Positions 1-9,199 of a stretch of DNA of 64,000 bases are shown here, piece after piece. How positions within the stretch are numbered: position 1 is the stretch's first letter; each line of letters opens with the position of its first letter. The DNA is taken from contig WFMF01000207.1 of assembly GCA_011033025.1 (NCBI GenBank), positions 234,889 to 298,888 of the forward strand. The letters are read 5' to 3'. The notes beneath the pieces are model-generated. The model was not told the DNA's origin and searched no databases. It saw nothing but the letters and a program-made list of their open reading frames with translations. Both the position numbers and the translations under genes were made by a program. Source of the stretch: Beroe forskalii (Eukaryota > Ctenophora > Nuda > Beroida > Beroidae).

Positions 1-957
1 GCCAATGTCAAATGGACCTGTGGGTAAACTAATATGCTCACGAACTACCATTGTTAGCAATTTCCCTTCTGTCAGAGCCACCAGTTGAAATACCACTAAT
101 TTTAGTAGTAATAACGTGAGAGTATATAGGATTATTATTATAAGTATTAGTGAAATTACGTTGGTCTCTGGTGAGCGAAAGAAGATACGCGAGTTCGTAA
201 CAAGTAACTGTGATAGAGTACAATTACATAAAACAGTAATAACAGTCTCGTAGATCACAGAGGTCTCACCGATAGCACTGCCTCAAATTGCTTTATAGAG
301 TTCCCTTCAAGCCTCCCCTTGTAGTACACTCCTTGTAGTGTCGTCCCGAGAGAAAAGCTCTAGCTAAAGCTGCCTCCCGTGTCCTGGGATTATTAAACCC
401 AGCACAGAGCGACTATTGCTCACGTGAGCACGTGTTCTACTTTGGTTGGTTCCAACCCTATGATTGGACCCTATTGCTTTGTGTCTCATCGTGATTGGTT
501 CTCCTTCAGTTGCTTTGAAACTGCTAAATTCTCAAATACGCTCGATTCCAATATTATTGATTGATGTTGACCTCTTAGAATCGGTCCGAAGAGAATATAT
601 TTATTTCCAATTGTCTGAACTCAATTTCTTTGGCGCCTAACCCTTGTAAAACAAAGGATTGATTATTTTAAGAGTTTCTTCTATAGCGAATTGACTGAAG
701 CAGAATTGGCGCACCGTGTAATTGCAAAATATAATAAGCTCTAAGTTTAATAATATTAATAGCAAAATATTACTGAGAGTGTAGAGATTAAATGGGTCCA
801 GTTCATAGCTTTGTCAACAATCTAAATTGGTGTACGCATTTGAGACTAAAATGTAGTGCTCAAAATTTTAACACCACCCTCCCGCTTTTTCTTTAGCTGA
901 CACTCCCTTCCGTATTTTTGTTTCACGGGGACACCCTGTTTGGGGGGATTGTGCCGA
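1..957. other. Intergenic DNA, no gene recognised
   Basis: AT-rich sequence without a supported gene. A 61-codon open frame on the minus strand near the left edge resembles nothing I recognise. It could be part of an exon cut by the window edge, but no splice context supports that. I see no repeat array here. Confidence 0.5.
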
Positions 958-1757
958 GAGCTAAATGGTTGAACCACATGCCTATTTTTTTACCTAACTG
1001 GTAAGCCAAAATTTTGACACACCCACCCACCAGATAGGTTCTTACCACCAGATAAGTTCTTACCACCAATAAGTTCTTACCCTAATTGGTTGGTCAAAAT
1101 CGACGACAACCACCCACCTAATTAATGTTGATTTCATACTGTTATATTATGATGTTATGATCTCAATTAAATATCATAAATTATCGAGACTTAATTCCGT
1201 ATGGCTGAACGTACATTTCTTCTCCCATCTCATGATTATCACTTGCAATCCTATTTTAAACTTTTGAGGTTCCAAACCAAACAACTTTCTGTTCAATATA
1301 GCTATATAGTTCTACATCACAACCAACACACTATCGATACGGCAGTACCACGAAAATAACACAGAATCATAATAAAGAATGAACAGTACCTATTAATTTC
1401 ACTATCATTCGAGTGCCTATGCCATAAAACCCATCAACGTTATGGTTAGACGACAGGTTTATAGATTATAGTTCGAAATTGATAAGGTCACATAATGTTG
1501 ACTATTGAGTTATTGATTATGTGTGAGTGATAAATATGTACAAAATACAGTATACATGGCAATCAAAGCACAACTCACTTTCTTGTATCATGCGTTTAGG
1601 TCTGAAAACAGCCACTTAGGTAACCGAATCTAACTGGTTCAATGGTTGGGTGGGCTTTTTTGGCAGACAATTTTATCAGTTAGGTTCGAGACCCTAACTG
1701 GTCGAGCCCGCTGGGTCACCCACCCCTTAACTGGTATGTGGTCCAACCATTTAGCTC
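958..1757. mobile_element. Possible MITE with 25-bp inverted ends
   Basis: Bases 958-982 read GAGCTAAATGGTTGAACCAC followed by ATGCC. Bases 1733-1757 are the inverse complement with two mismatches. Next to each end are further partly matching stretches (TACCTAACTGGTAA-like and CCCACCC-like). The 0.8 kb interior has no coding potential. Left of the centre, a short motif AGTTCTTACCACC-like repeats about three times near 1033-1080. I see no clear target-site duplication, so transposition is inferred from the inverted ends alone. Confidence 0.4.
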
Positions 1758-1869
1758 CCGCCCCCACCACCTGTCTATGGTATTTGTTATTTATAATTAT
1801 TAGCGACCCAGTGATGAATTGTAGAATGAGGGGGATTCGATGTGGAGGTTGGAGGATTGATGTCTGCCG

Positions 1870-2372
1870 CAGCTAGTGGAAGGGTAGTGGAAGGGTAGTG
1901 GAAGGGGAGAGGGAGGGGTAGGTGGGAAGGAAAGGTGGGAGAGGGAAGGTAGTGGAAGGAGAGGAGGTGAGGGGGAAGGGGGAGGGGGATGGTGGGAAGG
2001 GAAGGTGGGAAGGGAAGGTGGGAAGGGTGGGGGAAGGGAGGGAGGGGGATGGGTAGTGGGGGAGGTGGGGAGGGAACGAGGGAAGGAAAGGTGGGAGGGG
2101 AGGGTGGGAGGGGGAGGTTGGAAGGGAGTGTGGGAGGGGAAGGTGGGAAGGGAAGGGAGTGTGGGAGGGGAAGGTGGGAGGAGAAGGGAGTGTGGGAGGG
2201 GAAGGTGGGAAGGGAAGGGAGTGTGGGAGGGGGAGGTTGGAAGGGAGTGTGGGAGGGGAAGGGAGTACGGGAGGGGAAGATGGGAAGGAAAGGTGGGAGG
2301 GGGAAGTTGGAAAGGAGTGTGGGAGGGGAAGGGAGTACGGGAGGGGAAGGTGGGAAGGGAACGTAGGAGGTC
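1870..2372 (+). repeat. Polypurine GGGAAGGTGGGAAGG-type minisatellite
   Basis: About 500 bases are almost pure G and A with scattered T and nearly no C. They are built from GGGAAGG, GTGGGAGG and GGGAGTGTGGGAGG words. Long open frames on both strands (Gly/Arg/Glu-rich on plus, Pro/Ser-rich on minus) come from the repeat and are not credible proteins. The tract ends about 260 bases before the start codon of the TSP1 gene. Runs of three or more G make intramolecular quadruplex or triplex folding possible, which is inference. Confidence 0.85.
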
Positions 2373-2633
2373 AGGGATGACATCATCTGAGCTTGTGGAA
2401 GAGGAGGAGGGAAAGGTGGAGAGGGTCGTTCATTTCTCAAAAGTAATCAAAAACATTGCCTTAACACATGGGATGAAGGCTCATATGATTGAAATAACAC
2501 CGTTCCCTCTTGGAACATCATTCCATGAGAAATTACAAAAGCAGGCAATAAAGTCTCTAAATTCAATGAATATTGCGCATATAACTCTGAAGGTCTTTAT
2601 TTCTTTTGATTCTCGCGATTTCCTACAACCACG

Positions 2634-3875
2634 ATGATCTACAAGAAACTCCTACTGGTTACAGCAACGATACAACTCCTTGAGCTATGTTATAGTGATG
2701 GACTTGGTGGAGCTTACTGCAAATTCTCTGACATAAAGCTCGTCGCTCTCTTCAAACAGTTCGAGGGAAGATGTCTGATGCAAGGGTATGAAACTACTTT
2801 ATCAGGGTGCAGGTCACAAGGTGACTCTACACAACTCGACGAGCAGGGGATACAGAAATGTAAGAAGTTCGAGAGGCAACTTGAAAGATGCGAAGTGGGT
2901 TGTGAAGGTGGATGGGGTGACTGGGGTGACTGGTCTTCATGCTCTGGAATGTGTGGTGGAGGGCAAAGGAGCAGGAAACGATCGTGTGACAACCCCACTC
3001 CGATTTATGACGGAAAAGACTGCGATGGGGAAAATGTGCAGACAGAGCAATGCAACACACAGGCCTGTTCAGTGGATGGAGGATGGGGAAGCTGGAGCAG
3101 TTGGTCTTCCTGTTCTGAAAACTGTGGTGGAGGGCAAAGGAGCAGGAAACGAAGTTGTGACAGCCCCAGGCCTGCTAATGGAGGAAAGCAATGTAGTGGA
3201 GATAATGTGCAGACTGGACAATGTAATACACAGACCTGTGGAGTAAAGTACACAATCGCTCACAAAACTGGAAATGGGGCGACTGACACTGGAGGATATG
3301 CGGGATACATGTTCACCATTATTGGTACAAGAGGGGAAACCAGTTCACATGACTGTCAAGCAAGAAGATACAAAACTGTCATTGGAGGCTGCACTTTTTA
3401 TGATACTGCAGGCATCGGGGAAATCAAAGCTGTAAAAATACACAATGCAGGAGACAGGTATTGGCGTTTTGAATGGCTCACAGTCAATGGTCTTCAAGCC
3501 GGAACCCAAGGTTTGCATAGAGGTGGAACAGAAGTGCTTCCTCTCCACAATGATCGGGACTCACATCGGTATGATATCGCATTTAAAACTGGAAGTGGAG
3601 CTACAGATCGAGGACAATATAAAGGATATATTTTCACCATAATTGGCACAAAAGGAAGAACCACTCCGCATGAGTGTACATCAAACAGAGATCATGGTAC
3701 ACTTGGAGGGTGCACTATTTATGATAATGTAGATGTAGGAAAAATTACACAGGTCAAGATACAAAGTTCAAATGCCCAGTATTGGAGTTTCGAGTGGCTC
3801 ACAATCAATGGTGATCGATTTGGGAGAGGGGCTGTGTGGAGAGGGGGAACAAAATACATTAGTTCCTCCACCTGA
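2634..3875 (+). CDS. Secreted two-TSP1, two-PLAT-like domain protein
   Basis: A single open frame of 413 residues. Residues 1-21 form a signal peptide (MIYKK then a hydrophobic stretch ending LELCYS), so the product should be secreted. Residues 22-90 are a Cys-containing spacer without a recognised fold. Residues 94-145 and 150-202 are thrombospondin type 1 repeats with the WGDWGDWSSC / WSSWSSC tryptophan ladder, CGGGQRSRKRSC and CNTQ(A/T)C. Residues 205-290 and 312-395 are a tandem pair resembling PLAT/LH2 beta-sandwiches: Y-I-KTG-GATD start, FTIIGT(R/K)G, GEIK-V-I or GKITQVKI, and a W-FEWLTVNG end. TSP1 repeats bind matrix or glycans and PLAT domains bind lipids or proteins; the specific role here is unknown. 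No intron is needed, so it may be an intron-poor gene or a retrocopy. The first ATG follows the polypurine tract by about 260 bases. It is the only convincing host gene in the window. Confidence 0.82.
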   Translation: MIYKKLLLVTATIQLLELCYSDGLGGAYCKFSDIKLVALFKQFEGRCLMQGYETTLSGCRSQGDSTQLDEQGIQKCKKFERQLERCEVGCEGGWGDWGDWSSCSGMCGGGQRSRKRSCDNPTPIYDGKDCDGENVQTEQCNTQACSVDGGWGSWSSWSSCSENCGGGQRSRKRSCDSPRPANGGKQCSGDNVQTGQCNTQTCGVKYTIAHKTGNGATDTGGYAGYMFTIIGTRGETSSHDCQARRYKTVIGGCTFYDTAGIGEIKAVKIHNAGDRYWRFEWLTVNGLQAGTQGLHRGGTEVLPLHNDRDSHRYDIAFKTGSGATDRGQYKGYIFTIIGTKGRTTPHECTSNRDHGTLGGCTIYDNVDVGKITQVKIQSSNAQYWSFEWLTINGDRFGRGAVWRGGTKYISSST

Positions 3876-4104
3876 TTGAATATTGTGATTGTCAAACTCT
3901 TTGGGATGGACATACGACTCATACGCAGCTTTACATTCCACAAAGAAGATTGAAGATATCAGTATTTCAATTTCAATTCTTTTTCTTATCACTATTTTTG
4001 GGGATTATTGCATTAGCTAATTGAGTTTTATTTGGCCTTAATATCTACAAATATCATCAAATTTACATAATACTAGTGCGTTTCATAATGATTTGCATGT
4101 AAGC

Positions 4105-4110
4105 AATAAA
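4105..4110 (+). terminator. Candidate poly(A) signal for the TSP1 gene
   Basis: AATAAA lies about 230 bases past the stop codon of the TSP1/PLAT gene; a second AATAAA-containing stretch occurs near 4214. The hexamer is common in AT-rich DNA, so position is the only support. Confidence 0.3.
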
Positions 4111-4387
4111 TGCCTGTCAGAATAATGAAACTGAAAAACGACTATCACAACTTGTAATATGAACCAATGTGGTATTTGCTGCTCGGCAAGGTTCTAGGAG
4201 CTTTAGAGGATTTTAAACTGATAATAAAGTACTGGAGCATGTTATGCCGCCATCACCTGTATCCTCTAGAGTGATAGAAATCACTCTATATCTTATGTGC
4301 TAACAAGTTAGACTCATGAGGACTTCACCATGTTGTAGAGCTTAAAATTTGATTTAAAAGAAGTAAAGCGAACTAATAAAATTTTCA

Positions 4388-4760
4388 TTTTTTAGAGAAA
4401 GGGCTTGGTCCCCGAAAGTCCAAAGTCGAAATTGCCAAGTCAAAGCCTCCTGAACGGTTTTGGGTCATTCCCCCCTTTAAAACCTTCAAACCCTTTGGCT
4501 CATTTGGTTCTCATCCTTCCATTTGAAAATTATGGAAGGCCCATTTTGTCTGGTGAAATCAGCCAAAATTGGACACTGGGACTTATAAAAGTTCAAGGTT
4601 TGAGTCATTTACGCAATTTTAAAATTTTCGATTTTGTGACGAAAAGGGCGTGGCCCGGCGTCCCCGAAAGTCCAAAGTCGCCAAAAATTTGCACAAGTCA
4701 TCTCCCCAATGCCCTACAACCCTGAACCGGTTTTGGAGTCATTCACCACCTTTAAACCCT
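4388..4760. repeat. Imperfect direct repeat, about 250-bp spacing
   Basis: Two blocks share GTCCCCGAAAGTCCAAAGTC followed by CC(T/C)GAACGGTTTTGG or CCTGAACCGGTTTTGGAGTCATTC-like sequence and CCTTTAAA-CCTTCAAA. The first lies at about 4405-4495 and the second at about 4655-4770. This is a diverged interspersed repeat of unknown class. Small open frames across it are not gene-like. Confidence 0.5.
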
Positions 4761-5784
4761 TCAAAATCCCCGTTCTCATTTGGTTCTCATTTGGTTCTCA
4801 TCCTTTCCACGACCTTTCCAAATCCTTTCCAAATGGGCGAATTCACTTACTCCGACGACGCGCAAAAACACGATTTTTTCTGAAATCGAATTTTATAAAA
4901 ACGAATTCTGATGTTGGCGTACATGAAACACCATACTTATGAGCCATGTAATATATATTATTCCCAATGTCATACGGTGATACTATTTCATGATATTTTG
5001 TTATTGAATTCCTAAAATATCGCCGGCTGAGTTCAAAACAATCTGAGTGCAAAAAAATCCTATCTCCATTTTTTGTGTACAGCCTCCTGAAAGGCCCCTC
5101 TACCCTTTAGAATCGATTTCAATATCATAGCATGCTATTTAGGCATGTTATACAATTTTGAAAATTATCTTAAATCCACCTTTTAAATATTTTGAGTGTA
5201 AGAAAAGCCTAAGGTACCTTAAGATAATTGATAGATTGATATGCAAAATAATTGATTCCAACCAAGGAGATAGGATACTTTATCCTTGACAAGTATCCTA
5301 TATTCCAGTCATGTTAGAATATTTTTGTCGGTCGTTCTACTTAACACCTATATTAAATTTGGAGATAGGATACCTAGATGCAAAACATCTTAAGCAAAAC
5401 TTTTACACAGCATTGTAATACGTAATAGTGTTATTATTGTCCCATTAATACTTAAAAGCTTACCTTTAACCTAAAGCTTGAAAAGACTAGGTACGGTATG
5501 ATTACTCTATCTATATTCCAATAAGCATCATGGACAAGACAGGTATGTTCTTTTTAAAGTTTTAAAAAGGTCGCAGGTGTAACTTTGTTCTTTGATAATG
5601 AGACTGGGGCACTTCGATGGGTCTGTTAAGTGTTGTGCCTTGTGGTACAACCAGGTTATCAATCTCTCCTGAGGCTTATATCACTCGACTTCACCAAAGG
5701 GTATTCAAATAAACGACCCCACTCGGATGGCACCTCGTGGAATTAAAACGGATAACCACTCTACCTCAATTCATAAGTAGTTCA

Positions 5785-5845
5785 TGAGGGAGAGTGTCGT
5801 GTTAGCAATCAACAGGTTGCTGGTTTGATTCCCACCCTGACTACT
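5785..5845 (+). other. tRNA-derived SINE remnant (B-box-like)
   Basis: GAGGGAGAGTGTCGTGTTAG is followed by CAATCAACAGGTTGC and TGGTTTGATTCCCACC. The last part closely resembles a pol III B box (GGTTCGANTCC). A proper A box and acceptor stem are missing, so it is not a working tRNA. A degraded tRNA-derived SINE head is the simplest reading. Confidence 0.35.
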
Positions 5846-6061
5846 GAGAGGGTTCTTACCTACAAACGCACACGGTTCACTCAACTGTGGGGGATTGTAG
5901 CCCAAAAAAACCTAGCCCAAGATCCCAAATTTAGGGTAGGGCTTGTTTTTTTAAATGTTTTTTTAGGTTTGGATTTTTTGAACTTTACGGACATTTCACA
6001 TCAATGTGTTATTTGTGTTACTCACATGTTCTGGTAATTTGGTAATCTGTCGACGCACACT

Positions 6062-6735
6062 TACCGGTCGGTTAACGGTCGGTTATCGGTCGGTTACCGG
6101 TCAGTTAATGGTCGGTTAACGGTCGGTTAACGGACGGTTACCGCCCACGGACAGTTACCGGTCGGTTAACGGACACTTAACGGACGGACAGTTACCGGTC
6201 GGTTATCGGTCGGTTACCGGTCACTTAACGGACGGTTACCGCCCACGGACAGTTACCGGTTGGTTAACGGTCGGTTACCGGTCACTTGACGGTCGGTTAA
6301 CGGACGGTTACCGCCCACAGACAGTTACCGGTCCTTTAACGGTCGGTTAACGGTCACTTAACGGACGGTTACCGCCCACGGACAGTTACCGGTCGGTTAA
6401 CGGTCGGTTACCGGTCACTGAACGGTCGGTTACCGGTCACTGAACGGTCGGTTAACGCCCACAGACAGTTACCGGTCCTTTAACGGTCACTTAACGGTCG
6501 GTTAACGGACGGTTAACGCCCACGAGCAGTAACCGGTCGGTTAGCGGTCGGTAACCGATCACTTAACGGTCGGTTAACGGACGGTTAGCGCCCACGGACA
6601 GTTACCGGTCGGTTACCGGTCACTTAACGGTCGGTTAACGGACGGTTACCGCACACGGACAGTTACCGGTCGGTTACCGGTCATTTAACGGTCGGTTAAC
6701 GAACGGTTACCGCCCAAGGTCAGTTACTGGTCGCC
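6062..6735 (+). repeat. Left sub-terminal array of the Merlin element
   Basis: Variants of an 11-bp word GGTCGGTTAAC (also -TATC, -TACC, CACTTAAC) are organised into higher-order blocks of roughly 60-100 bases. Each block is marked by GGACGGTTACCGCCCACGGA followed by CAGTTACC. The right array at 7975-8370 is the same repeat in inverse orientation. Confidence 0.85.
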
Positions 6736-7118
6736 AAAGGCCGTTTTAAGCATCTCAATTATTTTTCCAGACCCTCAAACCCCCTCTCTTCAGTCAGCAA
6801 TTGCAAACCCTCTCTCCATTCGGATGCTACATGATTATGTAATTAGTTAAAGACCAATTTTAATGCTTTAATGGCACTTATTAGATGGTGATGTATAATA
6901 TATTTCCATTGACAAACACCTTATAAATATAGTATATGGCACATCGTTTAACTGATGAGTAAGAAATTGCCATCAGTTTATCATGGTTAAGTGAATGTTG
7001 CACTAAGTAGGAAATTTTAACATTTAAATTATATGAATTAGCCAGGCCCCATTACGCCGCATCAGCTAATAAAACAAAGTTTAAATCAATTATACGGTAA
7101 AATACGATATTATATATC

Positions 7119-7620
7119 TTAATCAAAAATTCGTCTCATCAGTTCAGGGATTTCCTTGCTGAAGTTCTGTATGATGGAAGGACCAGTTCTGGTAAGGTTT
7201 CGCTTCTTCACCCACAAGAAAGCAAGAATACACACTGAGCAATCGCCATGCTAGAGGAGTTTGATCGGCTTTGTCCAGTTCTAAGCCGCATGTGCTTCTT
7301 GGCATGAAACCATATGCCCTCACAGGTGTTGGTGTGCACACCAGCGAGTGGGTCCACGAAGCCTCTTCTGTGGTTGACCACCAGATGGGTGAAGCCATGC
7401 TGAGAAAGGGAGCCGTCTGTCAGGATGACAGTTCCTGCTTAAACTTACTTCTTGATGAGACGGATGAGTGTGTATTTGTCTCGCCTGTTCCCTAGACACT
7501 CAACAAGGAAACAGTCCCCGCTGTTCCGACAGCAACCACCAAGCACCCACTTCCCCTTAACACGTCGTCCCTTAGTATACTTCCTCTTCCCGAATTTGGA
7601 TTCGCATCAACCTCCAGGAC
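7119..7620 (-). pseudogene. Broken Merlin/ISXO2-like DDE transposase
   Basis: Reading leftward from 7620, the minus strand encodes, across frameshifts, the usual ISXO2 order. First comes a VEVD with its Asp just upstream of ESKFGKRKYTKGRR and KGKWVLGG. RRDKYTLIRLIKK follows and ends at a stop. A shifted frame then carries GTVILTDG (second Asp), HGFTHLVVNH, GFVDP and HTNTCEGIWFHAKKHM, where the Glu of CEGIW is the third catalytic acid. A further frame shift leads to a tail ending at 7119. All three acids can be seen, but at least three frame changes make it non-functional. ISXO2-domain transposases cut and paste Merlin elements in animals. The terminal repeats and 8-bp duplication around it agree with this call. 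Confidence 0.8.
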
Positions 7621-7974
7621 ATGTCATGTACTCGTAGTAGAACTGAAGAGATGAGAACTGCACTGACGATTAAAGGAAATTATGAAGCTGAAAGGATTTC
7701 TCTGCTCCGGAAAAGGTGCTATTTTTTAATGATACAAAAAAATCCTCGTGAAATCCCCATGTTCCTATCGTGAGATTTCACACCTTCATGTTATGGCACA
7801 ACGACATTACTAGCTATAAACGTCTATACGTGATGAAATTGGTGTTTCCCACCTTACTAAACTAGAGGTTACTTCTCGTTTAGTTTTTTATTTTATTTGT
7901 AAACGATAGTTTATCAATTAGATAATATGCTAGTTAATTAATATATAACGCATTCAATTGATTATGACACTAAC

Positions 7975-8370
7975 CGGCCGTTAAGTGACCGGTTACTGAC
8001 CGTTATCCGACCGATAACTGCCCGTGGGCGTTAACCGTCCGTTAACCGACCGTTAAGTGACCGTTAACCGACCGGTAACCGACCGGTAATTGTCCGTGGG
8101 CGGTAACCGTCCGTTAACCGACCGTTAAGTGACCGGTAACCGACCGTTAACCGACCGGTAACTGTCCGTGGGCGGTAACCGTCCGTTAACCGTCCGTTAA
8201 GTGACCGGTCAGTGACCGGTAACCGACCGGTAACTGTCCGTTCGTAAAGTATCCGTCAACCGACCTGTAACTGTCCGTGGGCGGTAACCGTCCGTTAACC
8301 GACCGTTAACCGACCGTTAAGTGACCGTTAAGTGGTCGGTAACCGACCGGTAACCGACCAGTAACTGTCC
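7975..8370 (-). repeat. Right sub-terminal array of the Merlin element
   Basis: Mirror-image array of the left block, built from GTTAACCGACC / GGTAACCGACC words with the spacer GTCCGTGGGCGGTAACCGTC. It is shorter than the left array (about 0.4 versus 0.67 kb), which suggests unequal copy-number change after insertion. Confidence 0.85.
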
Positions 8371-8799
8371 GTCGACAGATTACCAAGTTGCCCATGTTCT
8401 TATTGATACTCAATGGTTTCCAATCGTTACAGATGGCTTAAATCAATATTTTAAGGACTTTCAATTAGCATTTTAGGAGCATTTTAAGAGCCCTCAGTGC
8501 TTTTTGATAAGGATCAACGGAAAAACATGATATAGCACGGGACCTTGGTCCAGCAGAAGAAAGAAATATAATTACAGTCTTATTACATAAAATACAGTAA
8601 TGTCAGACCGTTAGGCAATCACAATGATTACCTAAGAAAATTAATAATCTAAAATGAGAAATCGGACCCTGAAAAATATAGGGAAAGTTGCAAAAAGAAA
8701 TTATATCCCCTGGAAAAACTGATGAAAAACTTCCATTCACCAAAATAAAGTCCATGTCAAATACAAAATGCTAATAGTCAGCGATGCTGGTGAGCGGGT

Positions 8800-9039
8800 C
8801 TATCTTGGGGGTGGAGGTGAGTTTTCTTCTATTGTGGCCTGGTGTTGATGTTGGGGACTGTCCTTCGTCTTCGAGAAGCTGATGATCCGGTCCTTTCTGA
8901 TGGTGTGATAGCACTCTGGCTCTTCTCTGATTTTCCTCCTCAGATTGTCAACAAGTTCTTTGTGGGCTTTCCTCTCTTCTTCAGATCTGTCTGGGCTGAT
9001 GTACACTGAATTGTATCCCTTGTTTCCTCGTAACAGATT
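8800..9039 (-). pseudogene. LINE ORF1-like protein, C-terminal fragment
   Basis: The minus strand encodes LLRGNKGYNSVYISPDRSEE, then ERKAHKELVDNLRRKIREE, a short basic/acidic stretch and a Pro-rich end. The order A-x-LL-(R/K)-x-x-x-x-YxxVYIxPDRSxEER followed by a KELVxxLRRK helix is the C-terminal pattern of ORF1-type proteins encoded with endonuclease/reverse transcriptases in invertebrate non-LTR elements. That is family knowledge; the exact clade is not assigned. The upstream part is missing, so this is a truncated insertion. AT-rich sequence to its left (about 8560-8790) is probably the element's 3' untranslated part. The same protein segment seeds the 54-bp array at 24173-26745. Confidence 0.55.
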
Positions 9040-9199
9040 AGATTAGATAGGAACAGCAAAGGATCAAAAGGTGTCGAATCAGACGATACTGGTCTTAACA
9101 AGAGAGCCCCGGCCACTCATTACCACGTAGGGGTTAGTCAAGACCCGAGGGTTCTTCAAAATATCGTTCTTGCTTCCTTCTTTCCTTGGCTCACCAGGG

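Larger units (their letters stand above)
6033..8392 (-). mobile_element. Merlin (IS1595/ISXO2-related) DNA transposon with array-bearing ends
   Basis: The left end begins GGTAATTTGGTAATCTGTCG at 6033. The inverse complement of the right end, read from 8392, begins GGCAACTTGGTAATCTGTCG, so two mismatches in the first 23 positions. The octamer CATGTTCT lies directly outside both ends (6025-6032 and 8393-8400) and is an 8-bp target-site duplication, as expected for Merlin. Inside each 23-bp end sits a long array of an 11-bp unit in mirror orientation. The middle holds a broken ISXO2-like transposase on the minus strand. The array-bearing ends recall foldback elements and are unusual for Merlin as far as I know. 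Confidence 0.85.

Noticed and set aside
38-223. Possible exon at the left window edge
   Set aside because: The 61-codon frame has no recognisable motif and no supporting splice signals; the window cuts off its context.
2005-2637. 210-codon plus-strand frame overlapping the TSP1 start by ATGA
   Set aside because: Most of it is the polypurine repeat; the remaining 85 codons match no family, and overlap by ATGA is not meaningful in an animal genome.
6062-8370. CRISPR-like reading of the repeat arrays
   Set aside because: The repeats are contiguous 11-bp units without unique spacers, lie in a eukaryotic transposon and have no cas genes nearby.
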